Shown here: positions 43,162-51,410 of the stretch, piece after piece
Layout: the number at the start of each line of letters is the position of its first letter
Numbering within the stretch: the stretch's first letter is position 1
Origin: JACPFJ01 sp036504875
Lineage (GTDB): Bacteria; Desulfobacterota; Desulfuromonadia; Geobacterales; Pseudopelobacteraceae
Assembly: GCA_036504875.1 (NCBI GenBank)
Contig: DASXUK010000074.1
Coordinates: 1 to 58,076, forward strand
Direction of reading: 5' to 3'
Length of the DNA stretch: 58,076 nt
The notes under the pieces: generated by a model
Told to the model about the DNA's origin: nothing
The model's database searches: none
The model's input: only the letters and a program-made list of their open reading frames with translations
Made by a program: the position numbers and the translations under genes

Positions 43162-43956
43162 ATGATTGGAAAGCGCATTCAAGAGTATCGAATGTCTCTC
43201 AGGTTGAAGGTGGGAGAATTTGCCAGAACGATAGGAATTTCGCAGGGTTCGCTTTCAGATATTGAAAACATAAAAACAAAACCATCCGCAGATACCCTGG
43301 AAGCAATCATTCGGAATACGGATATTAATCCTGGATGGCTATTTACCGGAGATGGCCCTATGAGAAAAGGCGACTTTCTAACCGGTAGTGGTGGACCCTT
43401 TCTCGGTTATCAAGAAGAGACAGACCATGAATTAATGTGGAAGGTAATTGAGCAAATTCATTTTGCAATGCGGGATTTAGGCCTTGATCCGAAAGAATTG
43501 TCTGAAGACAAACGAGATACGATCAGGGACTTGATTTATTCCGATACTCTGCGAAAGAAACGGCAGCCTGATGAAAAATATGCAAAAATCCTTTGCAGCC
43601 TAACCTATTGTGAAACTTGCGGGGAAGGCCAGAGGAGAAAAAAAATATTGGGCGAAATCAAACAATCAGAAAAAATATTTTTGTTGGTTAAAACCAAACC
43701 AGGAGAGAAATGCCCTATGGAAGGGAAGCCCAGGGAATATATAAAGGACGCACCCATTGAGGTTCCTGACACCCCTTACTATATTCGGCTTATCGATGAT
43801 GGGTCTTTGATTTTGCTTGAAACAATAATCACAGACGGTCGGCCTACTCAAGAGCCATTAAAAAGGGGAAACAGTATCACACAGACTGTCAGTGGTAATG
43901 GGCACAGAGTCGCAGGTAGGGATTTTAACGAGGGAAGTGGGAGGTCAAAGAAGTAG
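43162..43956 (+). CDS. Phage repressor (XRE HTH) with C-terminal AGRD tail
   Basis: This 264-residue protein has an N-terminal XRE-type HTH (VGEFARTIGISQGSLSDIEN) and a middle domain with a C-x2-C pair (TYCETCGEGQRRKK). The C-terminus ends TQTVSGNGHRVAGRDFN. It lacks the Ser-Lys LexA-type autocleavage domain I would expect of a lambda-like repressor. By position it is the Mu c-repressor equivalent, transcribed towards the left end and divergent from the Ner-like gene. ATG 43162 has GGGG eight bases upstream; an ATG 12 bases earlier overlaps the operator. The AGRD motif recurs in the next gene. Confidence 0.75.
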   Translation: MIGKRIQEYRMSLRLKVGEFARTIGISQGSLSDIENIKTKPSADTLEAIIRNTDINPGWLFTGDGPMRKGDFLTGSGGPFLGYQEETDHELMWKVIEQIHFAMRDLGLDPKELSEDKRDTIRDLIYSDTLRKKRQPDEKYAKILCSLTYCETCGEGQRRKKILGEIKQSEKIFLLVKTKPGEKCPMEGKPREYIKDAPIEVPDTPYYIRLIDDGSLILLETIITDGRPTQEPLKRGNSITQTVSGNGHRVAGRDFNEGSGRSKK

Positions 43957-43957
43957 C

Positions 43958-44416
43958 ATGGCGGAACAGGACACCTTCAACAGCAATGACAGGATTAATC
44001 AGTCGGTTTTAGGAGATTATAACCAGGTTGCCGGGCGCGACATTATTATCCACGCCACCAGCGGCCAGGATGACAAGCCAGCTCCTGACAACCCTAACTT
44101 AATTTCTTGTCCAGCATGCAATAAGTATGGTGTTTTCCGTGGTGCTGATGAATGCCCATCATGCAACTACAGTTTTTTGAATAATCGACTGGCGGCTGAA
44201 GCGGCCGCTCGTAGTGTGAGAGATAAAGGGCGAGTCATATTGTCTTTTCTGGCGCTTGGCACTTTATTGATTGCAATGTGGATAGCAACAGAATTTCAAA
44301 TAAGTCTTTCGAAGGGTCTTGTGTGTGGCGCAATGATTGCTCTGCTGATTTATAGCGGAGGTCTTTGGCTTTTGGTAAAATTTAACACCTGGAACAAATT
44401 TCGGCATGACAAATAA
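43958..44416 (+). CDS. Zinc-ribbon two-helix membrane protein with N-terminal AGRD motif (element cargo)
   Basis: I know no named family for this 152-residue protein. Residues 12-27 read RINQSVLGDYNQVAGRD, close to the repressor's tail. A zinc ribbon follows (SCPACNKYG ... ECPSCNYSF). Two membrane helices (VILSFLALGTLLIAMWI and GLVCGAMIALLIYSGGLWLL) end in a basic tail. It starts one base after the repressor stop, so it should be expressed in the lysogen. That position, next to the left end, is where Mu-like phages carry immunity or conversion genes. A superinfection-exclusion or defence role is inference only. The start at 43958 has GGGAGG some 13 bases upstream. Confidence 0.65.
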   Translation: MAEQDTFNSNDRINQSVLGDYNQVAGRDIIIHATSGQDDKPAPDNPNLISCPACNKYGVFRGADECPSCNYSFLNNRLAAEAAARSVRDKGRVILSFLALGTLLIAMWIATEFQISLSKGLVCGAMIALLIYSGGLWLLVKFNTWNKFRHDK

Positions 44417-44566
44417 TGCTCATCAGTAGGTGCGTTGGCAAACTTTCAAACAACTCTTGAAAACACCTTTCTTGACGGGACAATCCCATCAAATTCCACC
44501 ACATCCCACATGATCCCGTGTCATCTTTTCACATCACCTAGTTATTTCTTTTCACGTCTCTCTTCA
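44417..44566. other. Non-coding left end of the Mu-like element
   Basis: These 150 bp follow the membrane-protein gene. They contain a TTGACGGGA / TCCCGTGTCA imperfect inverted repeat (44473-44524) and several short ATCCCA-type repeats, then the transposase-site words. No gene is visible. Confidence 0.5.
44526..44566. repeat. Left terminal transposase-binding region of the Mu-like element
   Basis: Read on the minus strand from 44566 the end starts TGAAGAGAGAC. GTGAAAA occupies offsets 12-18 and ATGTGAAAA offsets 33-41, exactly as at the other end. Confidence 0.78.
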
Positions 44567-44571
44567 CAGAG
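44567..44571. repeat. Target-site duplication, signalling-cluster side (CAGAG)
   Basis: Matches 31650-31654 exactly and directly abuts the CA that closes the element. Confidence 0.8.
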
Positions 44572-44620
44572 GGGTCAAGAAGGTTGATTAAACATCTATA
44601 CGAGTCTGTTTTAACCAGTC

Positions 44621-45859
44621 TTAACCGGACATCACTTTAATGCGCCAGTTGAATGCCTCTAATTGGGCGGTAAGCAGCTGATCAAGAGTCACCTGGCATT
44701 CATTCAGCAACGGTGTAACAGCTTCAAAATCGGTAACCTCGACTTTTTCCGCCAGCAGGAGCAGCCGACCCATCGGCCCCTCCCGGGACAGCAGCGCACT
44801 GGTGACCTCTTCATTCAGATTAAGACTCTCAATAAGCTCGCTCATAGGAGTCTCAAATAGCACATCCAGGAGCGAAAGGATGCCGGTCATAAAAGCTGTC
44901 TCGGACCGTTCACCCTGCTTTTCGTTGGCACCTTTTTGTAGAATAAGAATCTCCATCAACCGCCCCCGCACGGCTGCCATTTCTAGCAGGGGATGGTTTA
45001 TGCCGCGGGCATCGCTGCCGGCAAAGAGTGAGAGCTGGATCCAACGACGAATGTGATCAATACCAAGCATGGTAATAGCGTGCCGCAAGGTTTTTATTTT
45101 TTCCAGCATGCGGATGGCAACCGAGTTAACCAGACGCAGCAGATTATACGAAAGACCAGGGTTGGCCTTAAAGGTCAGTTCGATTTCATCTATAGAGGCA
45201 TTCACGGAAAGCTGCTGCAAGAGCTTCAACATGGCCAGCCCGGAGGCATCGATCCGCTTTTTGTTCAGTATTACCGGCCGCTCGAAGAAGTATCCCTGAA
45301 AGTAATCGAAACCGAGTTTGAAACAGGTGTCAAATTGCTCAACCGTTTCAACCTTTTCAGCCAGGATCTTCACCGGCCATTTGCGCAGCTCTTCAACAGT
45401 CCCGGATAGATTTTCCGGGGCGACCTGAAGAATATCGATTTTTACAATATCAACTACATTGTAGATGTCGGTATTGTCGGAACAAAAAACATGATCGTCC
45501 AGTGCCAGTTTGAATCCGAGATTTTTGAGTTCACGGCAGCGGTCTATCACCTGATCGTTTATATGGATGACCTCCAGCAGCTCAAGAACTGATTGATCAA
45601 CCGGCAGCAATTCAAGCATCTCCGATAGTAACAATCCCAGATGAACATTGATGAAGCCGAATTTACCACCGAGGACTGCCTGGATACCAAAAGAAGCCAG
45701 CGCACCGGTGATCACATTGGCACTGGCATGCGAATAACTGTCGAATTTAGCGTAATCTAGGCCCTCTGTTCGAAAGAGAAGCTCATAACCTACGATCTCT
45801 TGTTTACGGTCCAGGATCGGTTGACGCCCCAGATAAAATTTTTCGGCAGTGCTGGCCAT
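44621..45859 (-). CDS. EAL-HDOD signalling protein with degenerate EAL motif
   Basis: A 412-residue protein with an EAL-like domain (about 5-205: FYLGRQPILDRKQEIVGYELLFR, cited as a region) and a C-terminal HDOD domain (about 205-400). The EAL signature reads YELLFR and later metal-binding positions are altered (LALDDHVF, VKIDIL). It is therefore probably not an active c-di-GMP phosphodiesterase. YuxH-type EAL-HDOD proteins act as signalling scaffolds or c-di-GMP receptors in motility. It lies 32 bp downstream of cheB and may be the end of the che operon. The Mu-like element is inserted just beyond its stop. Confidence 0.85.
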   Translation of the reverse strand: MASTAEKFYLGRQPILDRKQEIVGYELLFRTEGLDYAKFDSYSHASANVITGALASFGIQAVLGGKFGFINVHLGLLLSEMLELLPVDQSVLELLEVIHINDQVIDRCRELKNLGFKLALDDHVFCSDNTDIYNVVDIVKIDILQVAPENLSGTVEELRKWPVKILAEKVETVEQFDTCFKLGFDYFQGYFFERPVILNKKRIDASGLAMLKLLQQLSVNASIDEIELTFKANPGLSYNLLRLVNSVAIRMLEKIKTLRHAITMLGIDHIRRWIQLSLFAGSDARGINHPLLEMAAVRGRLMEILILQKGANEKQGERSETAFMTGILSLLDVLFETPMSELIESLNLNEEVTSALLSREGPMGRLLLLAEKVEVTDFEAVTPLLNECQVTLDQLLTAQLEAFNWRIKVMSG

Positions 45860-45891
45860 ATAAGCTCCAGTTTCAATTCGGTCTTACTGAA

Positions 45892-46962
45892 CTAATTACA
45901 TAACCTCAAAATTTCAGCCGCGATATACTGAAGCGGCAATGTTCTGTGGACACCGCCCATTTTGATAGCTTCATGCGGCATACCATAGACAACGCAGGTT
46001 GCTTCATCCTGTGCAACATTGATAGCTCCGGCGTCGAATAGTTCCTTCATCCCGCGGGCTCCATCATCGCCCATGCCGGTCATGATTATGCCGACAGCAT
46101 TTTTCCCTGCATAGCGGGCAGCAGAGCGAAAAAGAACATCTACTGAAGGGCGGTGCCTGGAAACCAGCGGTCCATCCTTGATCTCCGTGTAATAGCGGGC
46201 TCCGCTCCGTTTAAGCAAAAGATGATGGTTGCCGGGCGCGATCAGGACCCTTCCCCGGACAACAGAATCATTATTCGCAGCTTCCTTGACAGTTACCCGG
46301 CAGGTCATGTCCAGCCGCTTGGCAAAAGCAGCCGTGAAATGCTCCGGCATGTGCTGAACGATTACAATTCCGGGTGCATCCTCCGGCAGCATTTCCAGAA
46401 AAAGTTTAAGCGCCTCAGTGCCACCGGTAGAGGCCCCGACAACAACAACCTTTTCCGTGGTCTGAACCATGGCCTTGGAACTAGGTTTCTCAATGATCAC
46501 ATCAGCTGTAAGCTTGGGCGTAACCTCGTGCGATCGCGAAAGAGGAATCAGCTTACTTTTAGTCATGGCAGCCGCCTTGACTATATCACAAATATGAACG
46601 CGTGATTCCTCAATAAACTGCTTGGTTCCCATTTTAGGCTTTACTATGATCTCGACTGCTCCGTATTCAAGGGCCTTGAGAGCTGTTTCGCTGCTGGAAA
46701 TGGTCAGTGTTGAGCACATTACCACCGGAATGGGATGCTGGGACATGATCTTTTGAAGAAAGGTCAAACCGTCCATACGGGGCATCTCTACGTCCAGGGT
46801 GATCACGTCCGGCACACACGTTTTCATACGTTCGGCCGCCACGAATGGATCGGCAGCGGTCCCCACAACCTCGATCTGAGGATCAGAGGAAAGTATCTCT
46901 GTCAAGGCCTGTCTGACCAGCGCCGAGTCATCTACGATTAAGACTTTAACTCTGTTAGACAT
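45892..46962 (-). CDS. cheB: Chemotaxis protein-glutamate methylesterase CheB
   Basis: This 356-residue adaptation enzyme has an N-terminal receiver (phospho-Asp57 in ITLDVEMPRMDG) and a C-terminal methylesterase with the Ser178 (GASTGG), His204 (QHMPEHF), Asp300 (TGMGDDG) triad. Phosphorylation by CheA relieves receiver inhibition so that it demethylates receptors. The linker (about 125-170) is longer and more basic than average. It follows cheD by 33 bp on the same strand. Confidence 0.96.
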   Translation of the reverse strand: MSNRVKVLIVDDSALVRQALTEILSSDPQIEVVGTAADPFVAAERMKTCVPDVITLDVEMPRMDGLTFLQKIMSQHPIPVVMCSTLTISSSETALKALEYGAVEIIVKPKMGTKQFIEESRVHICDIVKAAAMTKSKLIPLSRSHEVTPKLTADVIIEKPSSKAMVQTTEKVVVVGASTGGTEALKLFLEMLPEDAPGIVIVQHMPEHFTAAFAKRLDMTCRVTVKEAANNDSVVRGRVLIAPGNHHLLLKRSGARYYTEIKDGPLVSRHRPSVDVLFRSAARYAGKNAVGIIMTGMGDDGARGMKELFDAGAINVAQDEATCVVYGMPHEAIKMGGVHRTLPLQYIAAEILRLCN

Positions 46963-46995
46963 GAAAACTCCTGATTATCAGGGGGAGCAAAGACT

Positions 46996-47496
46996 TTATT
47001 TCTCGCATGTTTTAATAGTTTTCCTAACCTGGCGCAGAAAAACCTCTCCGGTATTGGAGTAGAAGAAGATCTTTCTGCCTCTATCGCCACTCGTATCAGA
47101 GGCTGTCAGAACCATCCCAAGTCTTTTTATTACCTGCAGAGCAATTTCCACGTTCTGACTGCCCACTGAAGGAGCTCCGCTCAATAGACCTCCGGGCTTA
47201 AGAACATCCGCTCCACCAAACAGCTTGGCTTCAAATCCACTTGATCTACCACTGACAGCGCTCAGCCTTGAAAACATATAATCGAGAGTGCTGTCAACAT
47301 AACGAAAACCTTCATCAATACTGCCGCTAGGAAGGAGGGCGTGACACATAGCGCCTGCTTTGGATTCCGGCGAGAACAGGGTAATCGACACACAGGAACC
47401 AAGTACTGTTGAGACAAGGGCCGGCACCCGAGAAACATAAATTTCACCCGGTTTCAAGTACACATTTTGCAATTGAGGATCAACCAGATTTTTCAT
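46996..47496 (-). CDS. cheD: Chemoreceptor glutamine deamidase CheD
   Basis: The 166-residue enzyme deamidates receptor glutamines and can partner CheC-type phosphatases. The catalytic Cys35 (TVLGSCVSI) and His52 (AMCHALLPS) are in place, and SVGSQNVEIA and GRKIFFYSNTGEV are family signatures. It overlaps cheR by four bases (ATGA), implying coupling. No cheC gene is in the window. Confidence 0.95.
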   Translation of the reverse strand: MKNLVDPQLQNVYLKPGEIYVSRVPALVSTVLGSCVSITLFSPESKAGAMCHALLPSGSIDEGFRYVDSTLDYMFSRLSAVSGRSSGFEAKLFGGADVLKPGGLLSGAPSVGSQNVEIALQVIKRLGMVLTASDTSGDRGRKIFFYSNTGEVFLRQVRKTIKTCEK

Positions 47497-48365
47497 GATT
47501 TGCAGTAAACAGTCGAGGCTACCGGATTCAGTGGGACGTTAAGTCCATTCAATGTTTCAGAATGACCCAAAAACAGATAACCACCCGGTACAAGCTGCCT
47601 GCAAAATTTATTGAGGAGACGCTCTTGAGTTGGTTTATCAAAGTAAATAATCACATTGCGGCAAAAGATTACGTCCATCTGTTCGCGCATGTCAAAATCG
47701 TCCATAAAGTTCAGCCGCTGGAACTGGATCATGGATCGGATGTGCGGAGTCATGCGAATCAGGCTTTTGTGTTTATCTCTGCTCTTTAAAAGATATTTTT
47801 TTTTCATGTTCAGTGGAATCGTGTCCACCCTGTCTTCCGCATAAATGGCGTTACGTGCCTTGGCAAGTACCTGAGTGGAAATATCCGTGGCAAGTATTGA
47901 AGACCGAAAACCGGGAAGCGATTCGGCAAACTCTGTCAAAACCATAGCCATGGTATATGGTTCTTCACCTGTTGAACAGCCGGCGCTCCAGATTCTGAAC
48001 GGAGAGCGGATTCCGGCGTCACTATTTCCAATGAGCGTAGGGATGGCCTTTTTAACAAGATATTCAAAATGAGCCGGTTCACGAAAAAAATCAGTCTTGT
48101 TCGTGGTTACAACATCGATCAAATGAATGACCTCATCACTTTTACCTTCAGAGCTAAACACATAATCTGAATATTGTTCAAACGTACGAAGTCCCAATGC
48201 CTTAAGTCGTTTTTGAAGACGAGCCTCAACCATAATTTTTTTGGCTGGAGGAAGCTTAATCCCGACTTCTTGGTAAATGAATTTACTGAAAATATTGAAC
48301 TCTTTTTCTTTGAGAACAGCTGAAATTCCTGGTGGCTGTGGCGCATCAGCGTGCTGCTGCTTCAT
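47493..48365 (-). CDS. cheR: Chemotaxis protein methyltransferase CheR
   Basis: This 290-residue SAM-dependent enzyme methylates receptor glutamates. The N-terminal helical domain (about 18-95) precedes the Rossmann methyltransferase with SAM motif IWSAGCSTGEEPYT, then DISTQVLAKA and FCRNVIIYF. VVTTNKTDFFREP is a CheR signature. A 116-bp spacer separates it from cheA, with AGGAAA before the ATG. Its stop overlaps cheD. Confidence 0.96.
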   Translation of the reverse strand: MKQQHADAPQPPGISAVLKEKEFNIFSKFIYQEVGIKLPPAKKIMVEARLQKRLKALGLRTFEQYSDYVFSSEGKSDEVIHLIDVVTTNKTDFFREPAHFEYLVKKAIPTLIGNSDAGIRSPFRIWSAGCSTGEEPYTMAMVLTEFAESLPGFRSSILATDISTQVLAKARNAIYAEDRVDTIPLNMKKKYLLKSRDKHKSLIRMTPHIRSMIQFQRLNFMDDFDMREQMDVIFCRNVIIYFDKPTQERLLNKFCRQLVPGGYLFLGHSETLNGLNVPLNPVASTVYCKS

Positions 48366-48481
48366 AAAGGTTTCCTGTCCGGATTCGGTAATATTTTAAA
48401 TTGCCCCACCATTGCCTATACTTCACCCGACCGTGATAACAGGCTTTATATGGCATCGAATTTATCCGTGTCGAGTGAAGC

Positions 48482-50587
48482 TTATACGGCTGCCTGTTCC
48501 AGCTCCTCAGCCGACTGTAGCAGCACACCCATGTCAAGTATCAGCGCCACGGTTCCGTCACCCAGAATGGTAGCACCGGAGATGCCCCTGACGTCACGGT
48601 ACATTCGCCCCAGAGTCTTGATCACCGTCTGATGCTCACCTACCACCTTATCCACCACAAAGCCGATCTTGTTGCCATTGATGCTGCTGATGACGATCTG
48701 CTCGATCTCGGGACGATTGGCGCCGATCTGGAACTGTTCCCTCAAAGGAATATAAGGGACAAGGTTACCCCGTACTCTGGCAAGATTCCGGCCATGGGAG
48801 TTGTTAATGTCTTCGCGGGTAAGCTCGACACATTCCTCTACAATCGATAGCGGCATAACAAAATAGCTTTGATCGATACGCACCAGCAGACATTCAATGA
48901 TGGCCAGGGTAAGTGGAATTTTGAGAGTGATGGTACTCCCTACTCCTCGGACGCTGGAGATATCGATGGTGCCCCGCAAGGCCTCAATCCCCTTCTTGAC
49001 CACATCCATCCCGACGCCACGTCCGGACACGTTGGTGACCTTGGCAGCAGTAGAAAAACCGGGGGCGAAAATCATGGCATAGATCTCTTTGTCGGTCAGA
49101 TCTGAGGACGAGGTTATCAAGCCCTTTTCCAGGGCCTTGGCGTGAATTGCATCTCGATCCAGTCCGGCTCCATCATCTCGAATGGTAATCAGTACGCTAT
49201 CACCTGAATGAACCGCTCCCAGATGTACCGTCCCCTGAACCGGTTTGCCGGCGGCACGACGAACATCAGGCATTTCGATCCCGTGATCGATACTGTTGCG
49301 GATCAGATGTACCAACGGGTCATTCAGACGCTCGATGACTGTCTTGTCCAGCTCCGTATCGGCACCTTGGGTCTCCATTTCGATCTCCTTGCCCAGTTCC
49401 TGGGAGAGATCGCGCACCAGCCTTTTGAATTTGCTGAAGGTAGAACCGATCGGCAACATACGTATGTTTAAGGCGGTGTCGCGCAACTCATTTGTCAGAC
49501 GCTCCACCTCTTCGGCGATCGATGCAAAAGCGCCGTTACCCTGCATTGCGGCAGTCTGGCTGAGATGGGCCTGGACCGTCACCAGCTCGCCCACCAGATT
49601 TACCAGCAGATCCAGCTTCTCAGCCGGCACCCTGATACTGGAGGCCGATTCTTGTGAAACCCTTTCCTGGCGCACATTCTTAACGTGCTGCTGTTCCACC
49701 AATGCAGCCTGGACTTTAACGGGAGTAACCGCGCCGACCGCCACCGCCAGCTCGCCAAAACGTTTCTGTAAACCAAGGATTTTCTGCATTTCAACCAGGC
49801 TCAGGTCACCCCGCTCCATCAAAATATCGCCAAGTTTTTTGTATTCTGGATCCTTATGGATCTGGCCGCCGTCATCCACCAGGTCTATCTTCAGATCGCA
49901 GTCATCCTCAATAAAGATGAAGACATCCTTGATCGCGTCAATGCCGCGTGAAGTGGTCAGGATGATGTCCCAGTAAATATAGCAGTGCTCTGGCACCAGT
50001 TCATCCAAGTGCGGGATGGCGTCCATATGCGCTACAACGTGGCTTTGACCTAAATCACGCAGCTCGTTGAGCAGCATAAAAGGGTTCGTACCGCTCAGAA
50101 AGATTTCCGGATGCGGTTTGAAGCGGATGCGCCAGGTTTGCTGGTCATTATCCGGTTTAGCTTCGGGAACCGACTCCTGTTCCTTCTGCAGCAATTCGAG
50201 TGGCGTAGCAGAAGGAAGAAGCTGCCGAAGCCCGTTAATGACGGCATCTCCTTCGGTTCGCTCAACTTCGTCTCCCGAGACCGAGGCATCCAGAAGCGCC
50301 TTGATGTTGTCACGGGCTCGCAGGGTCAGGTTGAGCAGCTGCTTGGTAACCGCCAGTTTACCGTTACGCACCAGATCAAAGACCGTCTCGACCTCATGGG
50401 TAAAAGCGGCGATCTCATCGAAGCCAAACATGGCTCCTGAGCCCTTGATGGTATGCATGGCGCGGAACACGCGTCCGATCAGGTCCGTATCCTCAGGGCT
50501 CTCTTCCAGCTCGAGCAGCGATGTTTCCAGCTCGCTCAACAGCTCGTTGGCCTCTTCACGGTATGTGGCGATGTGCTGTTCAATCAT
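48482..50587 (-). CDS. cheA: Chemotaxis histidine kinase CheA
   Basis: The 701-residue kinase has the full P1-P5 plan. The P1 Hpt domain has His45 (MHTIKGSG). An atypical middle domain (about 150-245, WRIRFKPHPEIFLSGTNPFMLLNEL) sits where P2 is expected. P3 dimerisation is SSIRVPAEKLDLLVNLVGELV (region). P4 ATPase has HLIRNSIDHGIE, DDGAGLD and GRGVGMDVV. P5 is CheW-like, ending near residue 690. It phosphorylates CheY and CheB. cheY and a STAS gene are upstream; cheR, cheD and cheB are downstream. No cheW gene is in the visible cluster, so coupling protein must come from elsewhere. Confidence 0.95.
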   Translation of the reverse strand: MIEQHIATYREEANELLSELETSLLELEESPEDTDLIGRVFRAMHTIKGSGAMFGFDEIAAFTHEVETVFDLVRNGKLAVTKQLLNLTLRARDNIKALLDASVSGDEVERTEGDAVINGLRQLLPSATPLELLQKEQESVPEAKPDNDQQTWRIRFKPHPEIFLSGTNPFMLLNELRDLGQSHVVAHMDAIPHLDELVPEHCYIYWDIILTTSRGIDAIKDVFIFIEDDCDLKIDLVDDGGQIHKDPEYKKLGDILMERGDLSLVEMQKILGLQKRFGELAVAVGAVTPVKVQAALVEQQHVKNVRQERVSQESASSIRVPAEKLDLLVNLVGELVTVQAHLSQTAAMQGNGAFASIAEEVERLTNELRDTALNIRMLPIGSTFSKFKRLVRDLSQELGKEIEMETQGADTELDKTVIERLNDPLVHLIRNSIDHGIEMPDVRRAAGKPVQGTVHLGAVHSGDSVLITIRDDGAGLDRDAIHAKALEKGLITSSSDLTDKEIYAMIFAPGFSTAAKVTNVSGRGVGMDVVKKGIEALRGTIDISSVRGVGSTITLKIPLTLAIIECLLVRIDQSYFVMPLSIVEECVELTREDINNSHGRNLARVRGNLVPYIPLREQFQIGANRPEIEQIVISSINGNKIGFVVDKVVGEHQTVIKTLGRMYRDVRGISGATILGDGTVALILDMGVLLQSAEELEQAAV

Positions 50588-50652
50588 AGTGGCCTACCTC
50601 ATTTCAAAGCTGGCAGACCTACGCTTAACCGTAGGTCATTGTAACGGGATTG

Positions 50653-51018
50653 CTAACCCAACACCTTCTTGATAACCGCAATCAGTTGTTCCGGTTTAAA
50701 CGGCTTGACTATCCAACCGGTAGCCCCGGCCGCCTTGCCTTCACCTTTTTTCGCATCCTGGGACTCTGTGGTGAGCATGATGATCGGGATGAACTTGTTG
50801 AGCGTTCCGGCACGCACTCCCCTGATCAGCCCCAAGCCATCCAGATTGGGCATATTGAGGTCGGTAATCAGCATGTCGACCTTTTGACCGGAAAGCTTGG
50901 TCAAGGCATCCCTGCCATCAACCGCTTCAATAACATCATAACCATTCTGTTTAAGGGTGAAAGCAACCATCTGCCGTACGCTGGCAGAATCATCTGCCGT
51001 CATGATAACCTTTGCCAT
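50653..51018 (-). CDS. cheY: Chemotaxis response regulator CheY
   Basis: This 121-residue single-domain receiver has Asp53 (ITDLNMPNLDG), the acidic pair DD at 9-10, Thr in MLTTES and Lys in IVKPFKP. ATG 51018 has GGGAGGAG upstream and overlaps the STAS gene stop (TAATG). A longer frame would run over that ribosome site. It is the likely direct CheA output to the motor or to another target. Confidence 0.94.
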   Translation of the reverse strand: MAKVIMTADDSASVRQMVAFTLKQNGYDVIEAVDGRDALTKLSGQKVDMLITDLNMPNLDGLGLIRGVRAGTLNKFIPIIMLTTESQDAKKGEGKAAGATGWIVKPFKPEQLIAVIKKVLG

Positions 51019-51383
51019 TAGCAAACTCCTCCCAACCATCGACATGCTTCATCATTATTCTGGCGGCATGATAATCCCTGATAGGTACCAATCCCGCTAT
51101 TAAGCGTGGCCATGCAGACAGGAAGCTCACCATCGAAAGTGAAACTTTTTTTACCGGCTGCGGCGGTCTTGCAGGCCGAACAGACGGCTTGAAGTATACT
51201 CATATCCATCTCCTCAAGCAGTTTCGCATCCAGAACTACCTGTTGAGATTCAGCCAACGCCTCGACAAGCGTTTGGTGAAGTTCGGCGGCAGCCTCAATC
51301 TTCAATACGCCGCTGATGGTGACGGTGGAGATAGAGCCAGTTCCGTCAGATGTTATGCTATTAATGATTTTATGGTCGCTCAT
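51018..51383 (-). CDS. STAS-domain protein of the chemotaxis operon
   Basis: A 121-residue single STAS domain (anti-sigma-factor-antagonist fold). ISGVLKIEAAAELHQTLVEAL precedes the VVLDAKLLEEMDMSILQAVCSACK region, where the serine in MDMS is the usual phosphorylation position. STAS proteins often sit first in Geobacter-type che operons, but their biochemical role there is unclear. It overlaps cheY by one base. Confidence 0.85.
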   Translation of the reverse strand: MSDHKIINSITSDGTGSISTVTISGVLKIEAAAELHQTLVEALAESQQVVLDAKLLEEMDMSILQAVCSACKTAAAGKKSFTFDGELPVCMATLNSGIGTYQGLSCRQNNDEACRWLGGVC

Positions 51384-51410
51384 TTTTCTCCTCCATCATC
51401 TACTTAACTG

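Larger units (their letters stand above)
31655..44566 (-). mobile_element. Mu-like transposable prophage remnant (12.9 kb), both ends defined
   Basis: Reading inward, both ends start with TG and share 25 of 41 positions. GTGAAAA falls at offsets 12-18 and 35-41 in both ends, a spacing expected for paired transposase sites. CAGAG flanks both sides. Inside, in transcription order from 44.6 kb to 31.7 kb, are: repressor (opposite strand), Ner-like protein, regulators, DDE transposase, MuB-like ATPase, small proteins, tandem Mor, a gpI-like fragment, gpG-like, gpP-like and an IS630-type transposase. Terminase, portal, capsid, sheath, tube, tape measure and most baseplate genes are missing. It cannot make virions by itself but may still transpose. 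Confidence 0.85.

Noticed and set aside
42896..43956. Toxin-antitoxin interpretation of the small HTH gene and its divergent neighbour
   Set aside because: The genes are divergent, not co-directional. The larger one is an XRE repressor, and the position relative to the transposase fits the Mu c/Ner switch.
44564..44574. Alternative left end of the element two bases further out, at the CACA
   Set aside because: That choice gives GAGGG versus CAGAG as flanks (no duplication) and puts the GTGAAAA words two bases out of register with the other end.
48346..48456. 36-codon ORF (MPYKACYHGR start) across the cheA-cheR spacer
   Set aside because: It lacks a ribosome site, overlaps the cheR start and matches nothing I know; more likely chance.
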